NCBI GenBank assembly: GCA_020850475.1
Contig: JADZEO010000082.1
Span: 42,016-106,015 of the forward strand
DNA length: 64,000 nucleotides
Source: Bdellovibrionales bacterium
GTDB taxonomy: Bacteria > Bdellovibrionota > Bdellovibrionia > Bdellovibrionales > UBA1609
Direction: 5' to 3'
Position numbers and translations under genes: made by a program
In this document: positions 28,517-37,269 of the stretch, in pieces
Numbering within the stretch: position 1 is the stretch's first letter
Layout of the letters: every line of letters starts with the position of its first letter
Notes under the pieces: model-generated
Seen by the model: the letters and a program-made list of their open reading frames with translations, nothing else
The model's database searches: none
Told to the model about the DNA's origin: nothing

Positions 28517-28547
28517 TTGACAGATCTTTTGCGCCGTGGCAGATACT
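28517..28547 (+). promoter_or_regulatory. Promoter of the rplU-rpmA-obgE operon
   Basis: A perfect TTGACA (28517-28522) is followed after 19 nt by GATACT (28542-28547), four of six matches. The start would lie ~30 nt upstream of rplU. The spacing is one or two bases longer than ideal. Confidence 0.5.
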
Positions 28548-28582
28548 TCAAGCTTACGACTTGGTTTTGGAGGTAGCAGTTG

Positions 28583-29209
28583 ATGTACGCCATTATTCGT
28601 TCCGGCGGGAAACAGTATAAAGTTGAAGCGGGTGACACTCTAAGAGTTGAAAAACTGGAGAAGGAACTCGGTTCTGAATTTGATTTGGATGAAGTTCTTT
28701 TTGTAGGCGGAGACAAATCTTTTGTTGGTGAGCCCACGGTTCGTGGTGCAAAAGTCACCGTAGTAGTGACCCGCCAAGCAAAGTCCCCCAAGGTGATTGT
28801 GTTTAAAAAGAAGCGTCGCCAGGGCTATCGCCGCATGCAGGGTCATCGCCAGCTCTTTACAGAGCTGTTTGTGAAGTCGATCACTTCGCCAGAGGGCGAA
28901 GTCATCAAGGCCGATGGCAGTGCTCAAGTTTTTGATCCGGCTAAGAAGGCTGAAAAGATTGAAAAGAGCCTCGCGATTCGCGCCGCCAAAAAAGAATCTG
29001 GTCCCAAGCGTAAGGAGCTGAAGGCGTCTAAGCGTGCCGCAACTCCAGTTGAGACCGGCATGGAAGCGACGGCCAAGAAGACCACCAAAAAGGCCGCCGG
29101 CAAAAAGTTAAAGAAAAAAGCTGCGAAGAAACGTTCTGCAGCTAAGAAGAAGACGGCGACAAAAAAGACGGCAGGAAAAGCAGCCAAGGCAACCAAAAAG
29201 AAGGCGTAA
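28583..29209 (+). CDS. rplU: Ribosomal protein L21 with a histone-H1-like C-terminal tail
   Basis: Residues 1-103 are a normal L21 (MYAIIRSGGKQYKVEAGD; KKRRQGYRRMQGHRQ). Another ~105 residues follow, of which the last ~70 are almost only Lys, Ala and Thr, with KKAAGKK-like repeats as in histone H1 or AlgP-type bacterial tails. The tail is in frame, without a stop, and the base composition does not change. The ATG at 28583 has GGAGGT 8 nt upstream. rpmA follows by 59 bp, as in most bacteria. Confidence 0.93.
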   Translation: MYAIIRSGGKQYKVEAGDTLRVEKLEKELGSEFDLDEVLFVGGDKSFVGEPTVRGAKVTVVVTRQAKSPKVIVFKKKRRQGYRRMQGHRQLFTELFVKSITSPEGEVIKADGSAQVFDPAKKAEKIEKSLAIRAAKKESGPKRKELKASKRAATPVETGMEATAKKTTKKAAGKKLKKKAAKKRSAAKKKTATKKTAGKAAKATKKKA

Positions 29210-29268
29210 AAGCCGGGTTGTCAGCGGAGCGATTGTTTAATTGTTTAGATAATATATAGAGGTTTTCA

Positions 29269-29529
29269 ATGGCATCGAAGAAGGCTGGGGGCAGTACCAA
29301 AAACGGACGCGAGAGTGCTGGTCGGCGATTAGGCGTAAAGCGCTTTGGCGGTGAGGAAGTAAAATCCGGAACCATTTTGGTTCGCCAACGTGGGACCACT
29401 TTTCACCTTGGTAATAACGTGAAAATGGGGCGCGACTTCACCATTTATTCTTTGATTGAGGGTTTGGTGAAGTTTGAGCGAGTCAGCAAAGCGCGGACGA
29501 GAGTCAGCGTTTATCCTAAAACGGCCTAA
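29269..29529 (+). CDS. rpmA: Ribosomal protein L27
   Basis: 86 residues starting [16 protein letters not shown], the conserved L27 N-terminus that reaches the peptidyl transferase centre, followed by [19 protein letters not shown]. There is no N-terminal extension of the Firmicutes type. It lies between rplU and obgE in the usual order. Confidence 0.98.
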   Translation: MASKKAGGSTKNGRESAGRRLGVKRFGGEEVKSGTILVRQRGTTFHLGNNVKMGRDFTIYSLIEGLVKFERVSKARTRVSVYPKTA

Positions 29530-29574
29530 TTGGCCGCAGGCTGCAAGCCGGCCTGAACTCATCAGGCAGATAAC

Positions 29575-30606
29575 ATGAAATTTATCGATGAAGTCACACT
29601 CACAGTCGCCTCAGGAAAAGGTGGGGCGGGCTGCGTGAGCTTTCGACGCGAATCCGGAATTCCCCGGGGTGGTCCTGACGGGGGTCACGGCGGAGACGGT
29701 GGCGACGTCATTTTTCGCGTGAGCCGTCACCTCAATTCTTTGATCGACCTTCACCACCGCCGGCGACTGGCGGCCGAAGACGGGCACCCAGGGCAACGGG
29801 AAAAAATGGATGGCCCGGCGGGCGAGGACCTGATCATTGAAGTTCCGGCCGGGACCGTTATTACGGGCGAGGACGGAACCGTCCTGGCCGACCTGGGCGA
29901 AACCGAGGAAGTCATCTTACTCGAGGGAGGCATGGGCGGTAAGGGGAACACCTTTTACAAGTCTTCCGTCAACCAGGCGCCGATGATTGCGCAAAAGGGT
30001 ATGCCGGGCCAAGAAAAGGTCATTCATCTCGAGTTAAAACTTATTGCTGACGTTGGAATTATCGGATTCCCCAACGCGGGGAAGTCCACCTTGATATCAG
30101 TGATTTCGGCGGCCAAGCCGAAGATCGCCGATTACCCCTTTACGACATTGGTCCCCAATCTTGGAGTTGTTCGCTATGGCGAGGGCATGTCGTTTGTGGC
30201 CGCGGACATCCCGGGCCTTATCGTCGGCGCACACCAAGGCGTGGGGCTGGGGATGCAATTTCTACGTCACATTGAGCGAACCCGAGTTTTTGTTCATGTG
30301 ATTGATGCGAGTGACGCGAGCCAAAGAGATCCAATTCAAGACTACCGAGATATCAACGAGGAATTGCACCAATACGATCTTCAACAACAAGACAAAGAGG
30401 GTTATTGGCCCCTCACGCAACGGCCGCAAATTGTGGCTCTTAACAAAGTCGACACGATTTCACCGGAGCGAGAGAAGGAACTCCTTGGGGCCTTTGCGAG
30501 TGAAGGGGTAACGGCCCTGCCGATTTCCGCCGCCACTCAGCGCAACATCAAAGAGCTCGTCTTTGCGGCCGGAAAGCATGTGTTTAAGGAGCAAGAGCGT
30601 GAGTAA
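29575..30606 (+). CDS. obgE: GTPase Obg/CgtA
   Basis: Ribosome-associated GTPase involved in 50S maturation and stress control. It has the Gly-rich Obg fold (~1-158), then the G domain with GFPNAGKST (G1), the TTLVPN switch, DIPGL (G3) and NKVD (G4). At 343 residues it lacks the acidic C-terminal tail of the E. coli protein. The end overlaps the start of nadD-rsfS by 8 bases. Confidence 0.97.
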   Translation: MKFIDEVTLTVASGKGGAGCVSFRRESGIPRGGPDGGHGGDGGDVIFRVSRHLNSLIDLHHRRRLAAEDGHPGQREKMDGPAGEDLIIEVPAGTVITGEDGTVLADLGETEEVILLEGGMGGKGNTFYKSSVNQAPMIAQKGMPGQEKVIHLELKLIADVGIIGFPNAGKSTLISVISAAKPKIADYPFTTLVPNLGVVRYGEGMSFVAADIPGLIVGAHQGVGLGMQFLRHIERTRVFVHVIDASDASQRDPIQDYRDINEELHQYDLQQQDKEGYWPLTQRPQIVALNKVDTISPEREKELLGAFASEGVTALPISAATQRNIKELVFAAGKHVFKEQERE

Positions 30607-31660
30607 AAAAATTGGTGTTTTTGGCGGAACCTTTAGCCCTTTTCATAATGGGCACCTCAACAGTTTGTTAACAGTGGCAAAGGTTATGGGGCTAGATCAG
30701 ATTCGCATCATTCCTGCGCGGCAAAGCCCGAACCGGCCACAGATTGAGGGCCCCGGCCCAGAGGAGCGACTGTTGATGGCCCGAATTGGTGTGGCCGGAC
30801 ACGAGCCGCTGCTGGTCGTTGATGATCGCGAAATTAAACGCGAGGGAATCAGCTATACCATTGATACCATACAGGACCTCAGGGGTGAGCTGCGGGACGC
30901 ACAGCTGTTTTTAATTATTGGCGCCGACCAGTTTGAAAAATTCGATCATTGGCGCTCCTATAGCGAAATCTTAGAGGCGGCAGAGTTGGTGGTTACCACC
31001 CGACCAGGACACGAATGGCCTCGGGAAGTTCAGACGTATCCGCCCGGAGTTGCGAGCCTGGTCGATTCCTTTGACGGGCGAGTGGCGAAGTTGATTACCG
31101 GAACGGACATTCATTTTGTAGAGTTAAAGGACGTTGAGGTTTCTGGCTCTGAGTTACGTCGGCGGTTGCGCGCCGGGGAGTCCATTGGTGAGTTGGTTCC
31201 CGCGGCCGTCGCGGAAGAGATTCGCATAAAAGGTTGGTACTCGGACCTCCACAAGAAGGTCGAAAACTATTTGGAGCTATCGCTCGACATGGGGCGAATT
31301 CTCAATGAGAAGAATGCCATCAATGTCGTGGGGTTGGATTTAGGAGAGAAGCACTATCCCGCCCAGTTTGTGGTGGTTGGCTCGGGCGCGAATACTCGTC
31401 AGACCAGCGCCTTGGCGGAACACCTGATGACTCAAATCCACAAAATCTACGGCTTTTGGCCGCAAAATGTTGAGGGTCAATACGAGGGGCGTTGGGTTGT
31501 GGTCGATTATGGCGCCCTGATTGTTCACATCTTTTATGATTTTGCTCGCCATGAGTATAAAGTCGAAGACTTGTGGTCGGCGGCGCCGAGGTTGTCCATC
31601 CCAGATCCGCACGCAGCGTTTAGAACGTCTGGCACGTACCCTCGTCCTCGCCTGAGTTAA
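30599..31660 (+). CDS. nadD: Fusion of nicotinate-nucleotide adenylyltransferase (NadD) and ribosome silencing factor (RsfS)
   Basis: The first ~215 residues are NadD: GGTFSPFHNGHL nucleotide-binding motif, IGADQFEKF, and VSGSELRRRL near the end. It adenylates NaMN in NAD synthesis. After a short linker (~216-225) comes a full RsfS/Iojap domain of ~110 residues (VVGLDLGEK; WVVVDYGALIVHIFYD; KVEDLWSAAP), which binds L14 and blocks subunit joining. The two are separate adjacent genes in most bacteria. No stop, frameshift or internal start interrupts the frame. The GTG at 30599 has AAGGAG upstream and lies inside obgE. Confidence 0.9.
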   Translation: MSKKIGVFGGTFSPFHNGHLNSLLTVAKVMGLDQIRIIPARQSPNRPQIEGPGPEERLLMARIGVAGHEPLLVVDDREIKREGISYTIDTIQDLRGELRDAQLFLIIGADQFEKFDHWRSYSEILEAAELVVTTRPGHEWPREVQTYPPGVASLVDSFDGRVAKLITGTDIHFVELKDVEVSGSELRRRLRAGESIGELVPAAVAEEIRIKGWYSDLHKKVENYLELSLDMGRILNEKNAINVVGLDLGEKHYPAQFVVVGSGANTRQTSALAEHLMTQIHKIYGFWPQNVEGQYEGRWVVVDYGALIVHIFYDFARHEYKVEDLWSAAPRLSIPDPHAAFRTSGTYPRPRLS

Positions 31661-31663
31661 GCA

Positions 31664-32137
31664 ATGAAGAGCTGCCTGGTCGTGATTCAAACCAGCAAAG
31701 ATTCTTGGTATCAAGAAGCGATCGAAGTTTACGGCGAAAAAGTAAATCGACTGGTTCCGTTTGAGTTTGTATCGCTCAAATCAGACGACTCCTCTCGCAA
31801 AGACCAAGTGACGAAGGTCGCGGCAGAGGAAGCCAAGATCTTGAAGTTTCTTAAGCCGGACGACGTCTTGATCGCGTTCGATGAGAAGGGGCGCGCGATC
31901 CCTGGTTCGCGGGAGTTTTCCAAGTTTGTGATCAAAAAGCTGGAACAAACTCGTGGGCGATTGGTTTTTCTTATCGGTGGAGCTTTCGGACTGGGACCGC
32001 AGGTCAAGGCCAGAGCCGCCGAACTCGTGACGCTGGGGCCGCTGACACTCAATCATCAAGTGGCTGCGGTGGTGGCGACGGAGCAAATTTATCGGGCCCT
32101 CAGTATTTGGAAGGGACTTCCTTACCATAACGATTGA
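31664..32137 (+). CDS. rlmH: 23S rRNA (pseudouridine1915-N3)-methyltransferase RlmH
   Basis: SPOUT methyltransferase acting on helix 69 of 23S rRNA. The 157 residues show LIAFDEKG, FLIGGAFGLG (the knot SAM site) and the characteristic PYHN ending. It starts 3 bp after the nadD-rsfS stop. All neighbours are ribosome-related. Confidence 0.97.
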   Translation: MKSCLVVIQTSKDSWYQEAIEVYGEKVNRLVPFEFVSLKSDDSSRKDQVTKVAAEEAKILKFLKPDDVLIAFDEKGRAIPGSREFSKFVIKKLEQTRGRLVFLIGGAFGLGPQVKARAAELVTLGPLTLNHQVAAVVATEQIYRALSIWKGLPYHND

Positions 32138-32218
32138 TCCGTTGGTCGGAGCCGCCATTTCCAGAGTCCAGCGGGAGGGCCAAGCCCCATCGCTCAGTGA
32201 TTGCAAGACCATCGGCCC

Positions 32219-32866
32219 ATGTCAGCTTCCCCGTGGAATTTCAGATGTTGCCCGCTTTGTGGCTGGGTTTGGGTGGGACCCTTGGGGCTTTGTAGTTTCT
32301 GTTGGCCGCGATTATGTCAGCAGCGCCTAGAGCATCGATACAGTACAAGAGTTTTTGCGGGGCTGGTGAGCACTGCGCTCTGGGATTGGGACGGTAATAA
32401 CGACTGCCTCCTGCGGCGATTCTTGTTAAGTCTAAAGGGCGGGAGGGGCTCTCGTCCATTGTGGCAGGAGTTGGCTGCGGCTCTCGTGAGTCGGGTTCAG
32501 CCGCTACCACGGGCGCAAGAGCCGTGGGTTATTGTGCCAAGTCCACCGCGACACCAGAGGCAAATCGACCACGCGGGGCGACTGGCGCGAGAGCTCGTGA
32601 CCTTGTTGCGCCAAGAGGAGGCTCTGCCCTTACGGCGCTTACCGACACCAAAGAGACAAAAACAACTGGCGCGCGGCGCCCGAATGGGCAACGCAGAACA
32701 GGCCATTCAAATGGATCGTCTACCAGGGAAAACCTTCACGAACGTCATTTTCGTAGACGACGTGATTACGACGGGGGCAACGGCGCGAGCGGCCTGGCTC
32801 AGCCTGGGGCGGCCGGAGCGCTTTGTGGTGTGGTCTCTCACCAGGCGCTTGTTAACGAACGCCTGA
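32219..32866 (+). CDS. ComF-like phosphoribosyltransferase
   Basis: An N-terminal zinc-ribbon (CCPLCG and CSFC) and a C-terminal PRPP-binding motif (VIFVDDVITTGATA) give the ComF architecture. ComF proteins are linked to DNA uptake in competent bacteria, or to salvage. 215 residues. The ATG at 32219 was chosen; a TTG six codons upstream is open, and neither has a good ribosome site. It is 81 bp downstream of rlmH. Confidence 0.85.
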   Translation: MSASPWNFRCCPLCGWVWVGPLGLCSFCWPRLCQQRLEHRYSTRVFAGLVSTALWDWDGNNDCLLRRFLLSLKGGRGSRPLWQELAAALVSRVQPLPRAQEPWVIVPSPPRHQRQIDHAGRLARELVTLLRQEEALPLRRLPTPKRQKQLARGARMGNAEQAIQMDRLPGKTFTNVIFVDDVITTGATARAAWLSLGRPERFVVWSLTRRLLTNA

Positions 32867-32953
32867 ATTAACGGGCCGTCGGCAGGTCCCCGCCTTGCCG
32901 CAGGTAAAGGTGTTTGTTAGAACCATCCAGCAGAGCGTTCTAAGGAGCTGAGT

Positions 32954-33823
32954 ATGTTCATTCGCCTCATTCGGTCTAGCCCCAAACTCTTGGTGGGAGG
33001 AGCCTTGTTAGGCCTTTCTTTGGCCGCTTGCGCCGGAGCCCCCCAAAAAAGCGATTCCGCAGTCGAAGAAGTCGACTTAATGGCGGGCGAAGAGTCGGCA
33101 ACCCCAGTCCAAGGGGACAAGCCCAGCGAAACCAGTGAGGCTCCTAGCGAAAAGGTGCCAGGGGCGCGTAAGACTAAAAAGGCAACTCCGGCAAAGGCCA
33201 AAAATAAGAAGGTAGCGGAGGCCCTTTCGCCCGAGATTTCTCAAATCAAAGACGTCGTTAAGAAGTACCAAGAAACTGCCGCCGTTGGCATGAAGGTTGA
33301 AAAGAAAGTGCATTTGGCGTTGATGGACGAGGAGAAAACCGGCCGTGGAGAGCTCTGGTATTCCAAGGGCCGACTTAAGATGTCGATCGAAAAGCCGGAA
33401 GACTCTCTGTTGGTGCTTAACGACGATGTTATTTGGGTGGTGGTTAAGTTGCCGGAGGATTTTGGCGGCACAGTTCAGGTGACCAAAATGAAATCCGCCC
33501 AATTAAAGAAATCCAACGCCCTGTTGGCCGTTTTGTTTGGCGACGAAGCCGTTTGGGATCGGTTTGAGGTCCTCAAGGTCGACCAAGGCAAAGAGCGCCT
33601 TGGCGTTGAGCTGAAGCCAGCCAAAGGGGCTCAATTGGCGGATGTGGTGAAAGTAAGAGTTGAGATTGATAACAAAGACCAGAAGATTTCGGCCATTGCC
33701 TACTGGGATGAGCTCGAGAATGAAACGAGTTATCGATTTTCGGAAGTGCGCTTCGGAGTGAAGTTGTCGAAGGGGCACTTTAAATACAAACCCCCGGCGG
33801 GAGCCGAGGTCACTGAGATTTAA
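32954..33823 (+). CDS. LolA-like outer-membrane lipoprotein carrier homologue, itself a lipoprotein
   Basis: A lipoprotein signal ends at LAAC (Cys26), followed by an acidic/Lys-rich disordered linker up to ~80, then a LolA-type beta domain (~85-289) with the typical ending FKYKPPAGAEV. LolA proper is a soluble periplasmic carrier; the lipid anchor suggests a tethered carrier or LolB-like acceptor. AAGGAG precedes the ATG. rimO follows by 11 bp. Confidence 0.8.
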   Translation: MFIRLIRSSPKLLVGGALLGLSLAACAGAPQKSDSAVEEVDLMAGEESATPVQGDKPSETSEAPSEKVPGARKTKKATPAKAKNKKVAEALSPEISQIKDVVKKYQETAAVGMKVEKKVHLALMDEEKTGRGELWYSKGRLKMSIEKPEDSLLVLNDDVIWVVVKLPEDFGGTVQVTKMKSAQLKKSNALLAVLFGDEAVWDRFEVLKVDQGKERLGVELKPAKGAQLADVVKVRVEIDNKDQKISAIAYWDELENETSYRFSEVRFGVKLSKGHFKYKPPAGAEVTEI

Positions 33824-33834
33824 CTGGAGAGATT

Positions 33835-35211
33835 GTGACCGGACCCAAAGCAGACCCCAAGACGAATCGTGTTCATATTGTCAGTCTTGGTTGTCCCAAA
33901 AATCTTGTCGACTCGGAGATCATGCTCGGTAGTCTCCTCAAAGACGGCTATGTTTTATCCGAAGACCCGACGGATGCGGAAACGATTATCGTCAACACGT
34001 GCGGTTTTATTGGGGATGCGAAAAAAGAATCCATCGAGAAGATTCTGGAGATGGCAGACCTCAAACAAGAAGGGCGACTGAACCGCCTGGTGGTCGCCGG
34101 TTGTTTGACTCAGCGATATAAGGACGAGCTGGTAGAGGGTCTTCCTGAGGCGGACCTTTTTGTTGGCTCAGGAGAATTCCAAAACATTGCCAAAATTCTC
34201 AAAGACTCTCGCGCCGGACGAGCGGAGAAGCGATTTTTTAATTTGCCGACGTACTTGCAGGAGTCGGCCTCACCGAGAATCAATTCGCAGCCACGTCACC
34301 GCGCGTATCTTAAGATTTCTGAGGGATGTAAAAAGCGCTGCGCCTTTTGTGCAATCCCCATGATTCGTGGCAACCTGCAGAGCCGCACGCAAGCGGCGAT
34401 TGTGAGCGAGGCCAAGCTGTTAGTCGCCGGTGGAGTAAAAGAACTCATTGTCATTTCCCACGATTTTACCGACTTCGGCTGGGACTTGAGGCAAAGGTCG
34501 GACGAGGCGCAGGAAAGCCCGATAAACCTTCTGCGCGCCCTTTCCGACGAATCGGGGGCTGAGTGGATTCGCGTTTTATATATGTATCCGGATGGCGCGA
34601 CCCCGGAGCTGATTCAGCTCATGAAAGAGCGCGATAACTTAGTGAAATACTTCGACATGCCCTTACAGCACATTAACAATGACGTGCTTAAGCGGATGAA
34701 CCGCAGAATGACTCGCCAACAAATTGAGGAAGCGCTGGACCGAATCCGCCAAGAAATTCCCGAAGCCACTATTCGCACCCAGTTTATTGTGGGCTTTCCT
34801 GGCGAAACTGAAGCGGAATTTGAGGAGCTATTGGAGTTTGTTAAGTCTCAGGAATTTGACCGCGTGGGGTGTTTTGCCTTTTCCAACGAGGAAAACACCA
34901 AGGCCGATCAGCTGCCCAATCAGGTGGATGAGGCCACCAAGCAGAAGCGGGCAGAGCGCCTGATGAAGGCCCAGCGAGAAATAAGTCGTCGGAAACACAA
35001 AGCATTTGTCGGCAAGGTGGTGCCCGTTTTGGTTGAAGGTGTGAGCCAAGAAACCGACTTACTCCTCGAAGGACGCCACTCTCAGCAAGCTCCGGAGATC
35101 GATGGAGTGACCTATATCAGTAGCGGAGAGGCGAAAGTGGGCGACATCGTTCCCGTGAAAATCACCGATAGTCACGACTATGATCTGGTTGGGGAAATTT
35201 GGCGAGAATAA
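33835..35211 (+). CDS. rimO: Ribosomal protein S12 methylthiotransferase RimO
   Basis: Radical SAM enzyme that thiomethylates Asp of S12. The N-terminal UPF0004 domain has VSLGCPKNLVDSE, NTCGF and AGCLTQR cysteines; the radical SAM motif is CKKRCAFC; a TRAM domain ends the protein (VPVLVEGVSQETDLLLEGR). The KNLVDSE segment separates RimO from MiaB. 458 residues; GTG start with GGAG upstream. Confidence 0.95.
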   Translation: MTGPKADPKTNRVHIVSLGCPKNLVDSEIMLGSLLKDGYVLSEDPTDAETIIVNTCGFIGDAKKESIEKILEMADLKQEGRLNRLVVAGCLTQRYKDELVEGLPEADLFVGSGEFQNIAKILKDSRAGRAEKRFFNLPTYLQESASPRINSQPRHRAYLKISEGCKKRCAFCAIPMIRGNLQSRTQAAIVSEAKLLVAGGVKELIVISHDFTDFGWDLRQRSDEAQESPINLLRALSDESGAEWIRVLYMYPDGATPELIQLMKERDNLVKYFDMPLQHINNDVLKRMNRRMTRQQIEEALDRIRQEIPEATIRTQFIVGFPGETEAEFEELLEFVKSQEFDRVGCFAFSNEENTKADQLPNQVDEATKQKRAERLMKAQREISRRKHKAFVGKVVPVLVEGVSQETDLLLEGRHSQQAPEIDGVTYISSGEAKVGDIVPVKITDSHDYDLVGEIWRE

Positions 35212-35249
35212 CGCAACGCCCTAAAGCCATGAGACTTAAGGGTTAATTA

Positions 35250-35278
35250 TTGACAACACAGGTCATTTTCGATTCGAT
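35250..35278 (+). promoter_or_regulatory. Possible promoter of the 25-residue peptide gene
   Basis: A perfect TTGACA (35250-35255) with a poor -10 (TTCGAT at 35273-35278, 17-nt spacer). It lies ~50 bp upstream of the small ORF. The 311-bp interval 35212-35522 holds this promoter, the small ORF and a hairpin, and no larger gene. Confidence 0.35.
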
Positions 35279-35302
35279 AGAGCCAAGGCTTCGGGAGGGG
35301 AT

Positions 35303-35380
35303 ATGTTTTCCGGAAGATTGGTCATGTTATTTGTCTACTCGGTCGTTATTTTTTTCGTCGTTAACGCCCTCGTAAATTGA
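35303..35380 (+). CDS. Very small membrane peptide (25 aa)
   Basis: An ATG preceded by GGGAGGGG opens a 25-codon frame ending in TGA at 35378. The peptide has a short polar start (MFSGR) and then one hydrophobic segment (LVMLFVYSVVIFFVVNALV), enough for one membrane helix. Such small single-helix proteins often regulate membrane partners. Support comes from the ribosome site, the hydrophobic content, the TTGACA upstream and the hairpin downstream; there is no homology evidence. Confidence 0.5.
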   Translation: MFSGRLVMLFVYSVVIFFVVNALVN

Positions 35381-35389
35381 CATCATGTG

Positions 35390-35431
35390 TGTCGGTCACG
35401 CTGTCTAAACATCCGACAGTTTGCGCTTTTT
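35390..35431 (+). terminator. Hairpin plus T-run after the small peptide gene
   Basis: TGTCGG (35390-35395) pairs with CCGACA (35413-35418); a T5 run follows at 35427-35431. The gap of 8 nt between stem and T-run makes it a weak terminator. Confidence 0.4.
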
Positions 35432-35522
35432 ACCTGTAAAAGTTGTCCTTGCCGCTATTCTCATTGAGCCCTCGGCGGTCCTTCTCTAAAACCAATTATT
35501 CTTCAGTCGAGAAAACTCATAG

Positions 35523-36752
35523 TTGAGTCGGAAAGTTGTGGCGCACAGACATCGCATAATTATATTTTGTTTATTGCTGGCGGCGGGTCTCGCGTCACTC
35601 GCCCGCGCTCTTGATTTGCCTCCGCCCTATGAAGGGGCGCAGGTTCTTCCCGTGGGAAAAAGCACCTTCACCTTCGCCGTTCGACATTCCACCATCGATC
35701 AAACTCTCGGCAGCGCCGCCTCGACCCCGCGCCTATTGCGGGAACTCACCTGGCGCGAAGTGATTGCCGAGGCCCCTGAGGCGCAGCGCCCAAGTCTGCA
35801 TAGTCTACAGGAGTTGCGTGGTCGCCAGGACGACGAAGTGCTGATGAGGGAGTATGTGCGCACGACCGGCAGTCAGACAGCGCTACGACCGCTGTGGATG
35901 TTTGGACTGGGTGAATGTATTACGGTTGGGGCGCGGATCCCGGTGGTGGCCGAAGACCGAGAAACCAGTCGACAAATGACTTGGCTCGACTCTTTGGCCC
36001 AGGCCACGCCGACCCTGAGCCCGGCGAATTCCTTGGCCGAGGGGCCTTCTGCGGGCGCGGGAGAGATGACTCGTCTCGAGGGATTTGCCTCGGGAAGGCA
36101 ATATCGCATTGGCGATGTGGAGATTTTTGGACAATACTTGGCGCGCAAGAGTGACAGGTGGGCACTGGCGCTTCGCCCGAAGCTCGTGCTTCCGACTTCC
36201 CCGCCGCCGGACCCCTATCGCATTGATGCGCTCCTGTTAAATGAAGGGCAAACGGATCTCGGGCTGGATGTCATGTGGGAACTGCAGCTGACGCCAAGTT
36301 GGACGCTGTTGGCAACAGAAGGCTATCTGGCGCAATTGCCGGATCGAATCGCGCTGCGGATTCCTGACCAACGTCACGCGATTCTGCAAGGCGGTCTCGA
36401 TCGCGATGTACGGCGGGATGCGGGCGACCTATGGCTGAGCGAAGTCTTGCTTCGCTATGCCTTTAGGCCATCGCTGGCATTCACGACGGCTTACCAACAA
36501 GCAACAAGGGGCCAAGATGAGTTCTCCGGTCAACGCTTCTCCGCTTCTCGATATGACTGGCTCGCCCGAGGGAGCGCCGCGCGAGTTGAACTTGGCAGAT
36601 TTGGTGTGAGCTATTCGCCGTCAATGAAGGTCATGGTCTTGACCAGAGAGGTGAGGCTGTTGTCGGCCCACCTCGAGGTTTCACGCCGACTGAACGAGGA
36701 CAGCGATTTATCCGATCCTATCGCCGAGCTGGGTGCGACTTTCGCTTATTGA
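35523..36752 (+). CDS. Putative outer-membrane protein of unknown function
   Basis: A signal peptide (IIIFCLLLAAGLASLARA) is followed by a ~380-residue region with alternating hydrophobic/polar strands and a terminal aromatic residue (ATFAY), typical of an outer-membrane beta-barrel. No specific family is recognised. The TTG at 35523 is the first start; a GTG at 35538 with GGAAAG upstream also gives a good signal peptide. Its last 7 bases overlap the end of the convergent hpt. Confidence 0.65.
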   Translation: MSRKVVAHRHRIIIFCLLLAAGLASLARALDLPPPYEGAQVLPVGKSTFTFAVRHSTIDQTLGSAASTPRLLRELTWREVIAEAPEAQRPSLHSLQELRGRQDDEVLMREYVRTTGSQTALRPLWMFGLGECITVGARIPVVAEDRETSRQMTWLDSLAQATPTLSPANSLAEGPSAGAGEMTRLEGFASGRQYRIGDVEIFGQYLARKSDRWALALRPKLVLPTSPPPDPYRIDALLLNEGQTDLGLDVMWELQLTPSWTLLATEGYLAQLPDRIALRIPDQRHAILQGGLDRDVRRDAGDLWLSEVLLRYAFRPSLAFTTAYQQATRGQDEFSGQRFSASRYDWLARGSAARVELGRFGVSYSPSMKVMVLTREVRLLSAHLEVSRRLNEDSDLSDPIAELGATFAY

Positions 36753-37261
36753 GCAAAGATATAAATGTCTTTGTAGTTGCGACCTTTTTCTTCGGAGTCC
36801 ATGCCATAACCAATGACAAAACGGTCATCGATCGTGCGCCCCACATAATCGGGCTTGATGGGCAGCTCTCGTCGAGCCGGCTTGTCGAGCAGGGCGACGA
36901 TTTTGAGTGAGGCCGGACGCGAAGCTACGAGCCGTTGTTTCAGAAAACTGAGAGTGCGGCCGGCGTCGATAATTTCCTCGACGATTAAGACGTGCTTGCC
37001 GGAAATGTCGATGGAGATGTCCTTGATGATTTTAACACTCTGACCTTTGGGTGAGGTGAGATGGACAAAATCAACCGTCTGAGGAAGGCGAATTTTTCGC
37101 ATTAAGTCCGCGATAAACAATACCGAACCCTTGAGCGGGCAAATCAACACCAACTCTTTGCGGTCGTAGTCTTGTTCAATTTCGCGCGCAAGGCGAGTCA
37201 CGAGCTCGTCAATTTCTTGGGATGAAATGTAAGAGATCATATTGTCACGCAGCTGACTCAT
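36746..37261 (-). CDS. hpt: Hypoxanthine phosphoribosyltransferase
   Basis: Purine salvage enzyme transferring PRPP to hypoxanthine/guanine. It has LVLICPLKGSVLFIADL and the PRPP loop VLIVEEIIDAGRTL, in which the usual D-I-I-D-T-G is E-I-I-D-A-G. About 171 residues. The ATG at 37261 follows GAGGTG. It lies 8 bp after the TPR gene. Confidence 0.93.
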   Translation of the reverse strand: MSQLRDNMISYISSQEIDELVTRLAREIEQDYDRKELVLICPLKGSVLFIADLMRKIRLPQTVDFVHLTSPKGQSVKIIKDISIDISGKHVLIVEEIIDAGRTLSFLKQRLVASRPASLKIVALLDKPARRELPIKPDYVGRTIDDRFVIGYGMDSEEKGRNYKDIYIFAQ

Positions 37262-37269
37262 TAAACACC

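Noticed and set aside
36746..37261. Possible defect in hpt because the PRPP loop reads E-I-I-D-A-G
   Set aside because: The changes keep acidic and small residues and the rest of the enzyme is intact; this is within family variation.
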